A DNA stretch of 64,000 nt from Methanolapillus africanus (GTDB lineage Archaea > Halobacteriota > Methanosarcinia > Methanosarcinales > Methanosarcinaceae), in assembly GCF_032714475.1 (NCBI RefSeq), contig NZ_JAWDKD010000009.1, positions 1 through 64,000 on the forward strand, given 5' to 3'. A program made the position numbers and the translations under genes. Positions 60,445-64,000 of this stretch are shown piece by piece (positions within the stretch are counted from its first letter, which is position 1; each line of letters starts with the position of its first letter). The notes beneath the pieces are model-generated. The model was given only the letters and a program-made list of their open reading frames with translations. It was not told where the DNA came from and did not search any database.

Positions 60445-62937
60445 ATGGATTCGAAAGAAAAGACGACATATCATCCAAAAAAGAAACACGTTTCAATAAC
60501 GGTTGCTTTGCTGCTTTTGTTGTTCATCTCCTCGTCCCTGGTTTATATTCAAGATTCGAACGCCGGAAAAACGGCGATTTGCGATTGCGAAGAAGACCCG
60601 GCCGCGGCGGAATTTGGATTTGAGCAACAGCCAACGGTTGTCCCGAAAAACAATCTTCCTGTGATTCCGGTGACGCCAACCGACGGCGGCGGGAACGACA
60701 ACAGCAAAGACAATCCGCCCCCGGCACCTGCACCAATATCGGACGTACCGATTATCGCAACCACGGAACTCTTCGACTACAATCAAGACAACGCCAAAAC
60801 ACTTCGACTCATTCTGACCGCAAACGACCCGGGCCTTCAAATCACAAATTTGTCCGCGTCTTACAAAAACGTCAACGACGCTTCCGATTCCGGAACCATT
60901 TCTCTTTCTTCCGCCCATGTGGACGCCACATACGGAACAACCGGAACGTATCTGATTTCTATTCCCGCGGCCGGCAATCCGCTCAGCCGCGTCGGCGATT
61001 TGAACACCTACGAATACTCTTTTGCCATCAACGACGGCACCGGCGTCTCAACCGGTTCGTGCTACCCGTTCCAATCCGGAACCGGTCAAATCGACAGAGA
61101 CAGTAATAATAACATAACGGCGACAACGCCTTTTGAAATTCAAAATATTGTTCAGCTGGATGCCCTGCGATATTATACGCAAGCCCAAGGCGACGGCGCC
61201 AATGGAAAAATCTTCGCCGTTACGCAAGACATCGCGCTGCCGGCCGACTGGAACAACAATTCCGAATACAACCGGGCGCAGACAAACGGAAAACAATGGA
61301 TTCCGATCGGCGGAAACGACAATGCCTTTTGCGGATATTTGGACGGCAGCAATAAAACGCTGAGCCACTTTAAAGTGGAAACCGCCGGCAGTTATTCCGG
61401 TTTATTCGGCATTATCGGCGGACCGAACCCGAACAGCAAACCGGAAATTAAAAACATCGTCATTGAAAATATGACCGTGAACGCCACGTCTTCCTACGCC
61501 GGTCTTTTTGCCGGAAACGCTCAAAACGCTCGAATGGAAAATCTTCACGTCAACGGAACCGTTCGCGGCGTCGGCGGCGTCGGCGGCATGACCGGCGGAC
61601 TCAATAATTCCAGCCTGGCAAATTCATCATTTAAAGGAACCGTGACTGGAACCGGCAATCAAGTCGGCGGCCTGACCGGCAGAATGGACGGCGATACGCT
61701 GAACGGAAAAGGATGCAACATTTCAAATTCAACGTCCACCGCAAATGTGTTCGGCGGCGGGAATTTCACGGGCGGACTGGTCGGACTGAATTTGGCCAGC
61801 TATTCCGGATGCTTCATTAAAGATTCAACAGTGACAGGAGATATTATCACAGACTATGTGCCGACAACGAATTACGGCGTCTATGTCGGCGGCATCGCCG
61901 GCCATATCGGACCAAACAACGGACCGGGAGATGGATTTACGATTGACAATTGCACATATACCGGAAACATCACCGGAATAAATGTATCATATATGGGCGG
62001 CATTGTCGGTGCCACTTCCGGATATCACTATCCTCAAAAGATAATAAATTCGAAAGCAATTGGCAACATTACAGGAACCGGCAGCCGGGGAGCAAGCCAT
62101 ATCGGCGGCGTTGGCGGGACAATCAGCAATGCGATCGTTGAGAACTCATTTGCAAACGTCAATGTCAGCGGCGGCGATCAGCTGGGCGGCCTCGCCGGAT
62201 CAATACATAACACCTCCGTCAGCAATTCATATACAGCCGGAAATGTAACCGGAACGGAATGGCTGGGCGGCTTTGTCGGAAATTTGGGAGGAGATGGATC
62301 CGCACGTTCCGAAATCACAAATTGTTACGCCACCGGAGACGTGACCGGCGGAAAAGTCGTCGAACACCGGGCCAGGTTCGGCGGATTTGCCGGCAGCATA
62401 ACGAACGCGACGGTTGAAAATTGTTATGCGAGCGGAAACGTAACAGGGTTGACGGCTCCAAACGGTGGTTCATCGGCCGGCAGTACGGTCGGAACCGGCG
62501 GTTTAGCCGGACTGGTTCACGACAATGTGACGCTCAAGAATTGTACGGCGTTAAACGGCGACATAAAACTCCTGAACAACAATGTCCACCAAAACCTCGG
62601 ACGGATTTACGGTCTTGAATCGCATGATACCGGAGGCAATTATGGAGAGAATCATATTTCCGGCAACTACGCCTACGAAAATATGACTTTGACCGTCAAC
62701 ACCATCTCAAATACAGCAACTGCAGACGACGGAACCGGAACCGGCGGTTTCAATATGACCAAAACACAAGCCAAAGACGCCGCATTCTATGAAAACACAC
62801 TTGGCTGGAAATTCAATGACGCTGATTCTTCCAAAATCATTTGGAAAATCGGAGACGGCGGATATCCGCTGCCGGTCTTAACGTGGCCGGCCGCAAACCA
62901 ACAGCCCATCCATCCGCCGGCTTGGGCAACAGCGTAA
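60445..62937 (+). CDS. GLUG-repeat surface protein, paralogue 3
   Basis: 830 residues, same plan as paralogues 1 and 2 but more diverged and with higher GC: charged head, transmembrane helix (about 17-35), a CxC (AICDCEEDP), Asp/Gly/Pro-rich spacer, N-terminal domain with FEIQNIVQLDALRYYT, GLUG repeats from about 280 to 760 (for example GGLTG, GGLVG, GGIAG) and an end GGYPLPVLTWPAANQQPIHPPAWATA. The start at 60445 has AGGTGA upstream; a longer frame to 60415 does not. The three genes are a tandem array made by duplication, and paralogue 3 probably is the oldest branch. Confidence 0.9.
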   Translation: MDSKEKTTYHPKKKHVSITVALLLLLFISSSLVYIQDSNAGKTAICDCEEDPAAAEFGFEQQPTVVPKNNLPVIPVTPTDGGGNDNSKDNPPPAPAPISDVPIIATTELFDYNQDNAKTLRLILTANDPGLQITNLSASYKNVNDASDSGTISLSSAHVDATYGTTGTYLISIPAAGNPLSRVGDLNTYEYSFAINDGTGVSTGSCYPFQSGTGQIDRDSNNNITATTPFEIQNIVQLDALRYYTQAQGDGANGKIFAVTQDIALPADWNNNSEYNRAQTNGKQWIPIGGNDNAFCGYLDGSNKTLSHFKVETAGSYSGLFGIIGGPNPNSKPEIKNIVIENMTVNATSSYAGLFAGNAQNARMENLHVNGTVRGVGGVGGMTGGLNNSSLANSSFKGTVTGTGNQVGGLTGRMDGDTLNGKGCNISNSTSTANVFGGGNFTGGLVGLNLASYSGCFIKDSTVTGDIITDYVPTTNYGVYVGGIAGHIGPNNGPGDGFTIDNCTYTGNITGINVSYMGGIVGATSGYHYPQKIINSKAIGNITGTGSRGASHIGGVGGTISNAIVENSFANVNVSGGDQLGGLAGSIHNTSVSNSYTAGNVTGTEWLGGFVGNLGGDGSARSEITNCYATGDVTGGKVVEHRARFGGFAGSITNATVENCYASGNVTGLTAPNGGSSAGSTVGTGGLAGLVHDNVTLKNCTALNGDIKLLNNNVHQNLGRIYGLESHDTGGNYGENHISGNYAYENMTLTVNTISNTATADDGTGTGGFNMTKTQAKDAAFYENTLGWKFNDADSSKIIWKIGDGGYPLPVLTWPAANQQPIHPPAWATA

Positions 62938-63136
62938 AACAAAAACAACCCCGGAGTTTTGACGAAACGCCGAAAGTCGCCTCAAAAAATTAAAGGCGGC
63001 CGCCGCGCGCGTCAAAATCCACCCTCTTTTAGAAAAACCAAAAAATCAAAAAAAACGGCAAAAAACAACCCCTAATAAAAACGCAAAAATGAATCAAAAA
63101 CAAAACGCAAAAATAAATCAAAAAAAAAGAAAAACA

Positions 63137-63159
63137 AAGGAAAGACAAAGTCTTTCCTT
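63137..63159. terminator. Bidirectional hairpin terminator
   Basis: AAGGAAAGAC (63137-63146) pairs perfectly with GTCTTTCCTT (63150-63159) around AAA. It has T-rich sequence on the plus-strand side and a long T run on the minus-strand side, so it can end both the GLUG paralogue 3 transcript and the minus-strand ligase gene. Confidence 0.8.
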
Positions 63160-63186
63160 CTCTTTTTAAATTCAATCGATTTCTGC

Positions 63187-64000
63187 TTAAAGCATCATTC
63201 TCATGTCAATCGCGTAAGCGGTCTTGCCGTCGTCCATGACTTTCATCGGGTTGATTTCGAATTCTTTGATTTCCGGGAAGTCGGTCACAAGCTGAGAAAC
63301 ACGGAGAACCGCGTCAATCAAAATGTTGATGTCGACCGGCTGTGCGCCGCGGGCGCCTTCGAAAATCTTGAACGTTTTGATCGAGCGGATCAATTTTTCG
63401 GCTTCGTCGCGGTTGAGCGGCGCCACGCCGAAGGACACGTCTTTTAAGATTTCGACGTAAATGCCGCCGAGACCGAACATGACCAAGGGGCCGAACGTCG
63501 GATCGCGAATCATACCGATGATGATTTCGTTGCCGCCGATGAGCATCTGCTGAATCTGGACGCCTTCGATTTTGGCGTGGGGGACGTGCTTTTTCACATC
63601 GACCATCATTTTGGCGTACGCGTCTTTGATTTCGTCTTTGTTCTTGAGGTTCAGGCGGATTCCGCCGGCATCGGATTTGTGGGTGATGTCCGGGGAAACG
63701 ATTTTCATCACAACGGGGTAGCCCATCTTTTCGGCGGCTTTAATCGCGTCGTCGACGGTGGCGGCTTCTTCGTTGCCGACGAGCGGCAGGCCGTAGGCTT
63801 CCAAGATGTCGATGGATTCAAGACCCAAAACGAAGTCGCCGTTGTCTGTTTGCTTCTTCATGAGCGCCTTGACTTTTTCTTTGTCGACTTTGAAGGATTC
63901 CGGCTTCTTGAAGTCGGTGGCCAGGATGTCGGCGTAGTCGCACAGCGCGCGCATGGTTTCGATTGCAGCTTCCGGATAGGTGTAGTTCGGAATGCCGGCC
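63187..64000 (-). CDS. ADP-forming acetyl/acyl-CoA synthetase, C-terminal part (cut by the window edge)
   Basis: Only the ATP-grasp (beta) part is in the window: at least 270 residues ending at the stop at 63187. Blocks LEAYGLPLVGNEEAATVDDAIKAAEKMGYPVVMKI, SDITHKSDAGGIRLNL-like and MFGLGGIYVEILKDVSFGVAPLNRDEA are those of the ADP-forming acyl-CoA synthetases. An ATG at 63954 is not the start: the frame is open to the edge and reads AGIPNYTYPEAAIETMRALCDY, which is the usual sequence at the alpha-beta junction. The enzyme makes ATP from acyl-CoA, or the reverse. The N-terminal CoA-binding domain lies beyond the window. Confidence 0.9.
   Translation of the reverse strand, partial: AGIPNYTYPEAAIETMRALCDYADILATDFKKPESFKVDKEKVKALMKKQTDNGDFVLGLESIDILEAYGLPLVGNEEAATVDDAIKAAEKMGYPVVMKIVSPDITHKSDAGGIRLNLKNKDEIKDAYAKMMVDVKKHVPHAKIEGVQIQQMLIGGNEIIIGMIRDPTFGPLVMFGLGGIYVEILKDVSFGVAPLNRDEAEKLIRSIKTFKIFEGARGAQPVDINILIDAVLRVSQLVTDFPEIKEFEINPMKVMDDGKTAYAIDMRMML

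Noticed and set aside
1..64000. tRNA or rRNA genes
   Set aside because: No T-loop/anticodon arrangement or rRNA-like sequence was found by eye; a covariance search would be needed to exclude them.

Overview
The window is archaeal. The information-processing genes are archaeal or eukaryote-like: PriS with a GINS subunit, Hel308, RIO2 kinase, pelota, RqcH/NEMF, ribosomal proteins L44e and S27e, and diphthamide genes dph5 and dph6. Alongside them are a two-subunit pyruvate carboxylase, an iron-sulfur flavoprotein and an S-layer-type domain. Together these point to a methanogen of the Methanosarcinales. The large GLUG-repeat surface proteins suggest a host-associated relative such as Methanimicrococcus; that genus is my inference, not a proven identity. 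Genes are moderately GC-rich, and intergenic DNA is very AT-rich and unusually full of structured repeats.

Layout: 1-5 kb holds grpE, dnaK and dnaJ (minus strand). 5-17.5 kb holds a small membrane protein, argF, purD, a regulator/flavoprotein pair with a perfect palindrome between them, a class V aminotransferase, a hexulose-phosphate synthase-RraA fusion, hel308 and a TlyA/FtsJ-like methyltransferase. 17.6-24 kb holds a PNPOx-like flavoprotein, an AmrS-type radical SAM enzyme, and dph6, a PfkB kinase, DUF555, DUF357 and dph5. 24.5-30 kb holds fur and rubrerythrin (oxidative stress) with a structured element between them, an AK6-type kinase and an M1 aminopeptidase. 30-36 kb holds a DUF2148 protein, a Panacea-type toxin-antitoxin pair, RIO2, pirin and a PAP2 phosphatase. 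36-42.5 kb holds translation and replication genes: S27e with a duplicated 3' fragment, L44e, GINS, PriS, then RqcH and pelota. 42.8-49.8 kb holds two coupled unknown genes, LemA and a DUF2207 protein, an ArsR-like regulator, an S-layer-like protein and BirA. 50-53.3 kb holds pycB and pycA. 53.8-63 kb is a surface-protein array: a 62-residue mini-protein and three giant GLUG-repeat paralogues. The right edge cuts an ADP-forming acyl-CoA synthetase.

The most unusual feature is a composite intergenic repeat found at least eight times. It is built from (A) a GC-rich block of about 28 bp reading GGCGGGCGGC...GCGCGCGTTAT, (H) a long perfect or near-perfect hairpin whose arms change in a compensatory way between copies, and (T) a block of degenerate units of roughly 30-45 bp around TTGCACCTACAGGTGACTGT. 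The fullest copy (18146-18646) has the symmetric order A-H-T-H-A. A third small element (B, about 100 bp, two hairpins) occurs three times, each time between direct repeats of its surroundings; one of those repeats is a 199-bp duplication that includes the 3' half of the S27e gene. No tRNA, rRNA, CRISPR array or transposase was seen.
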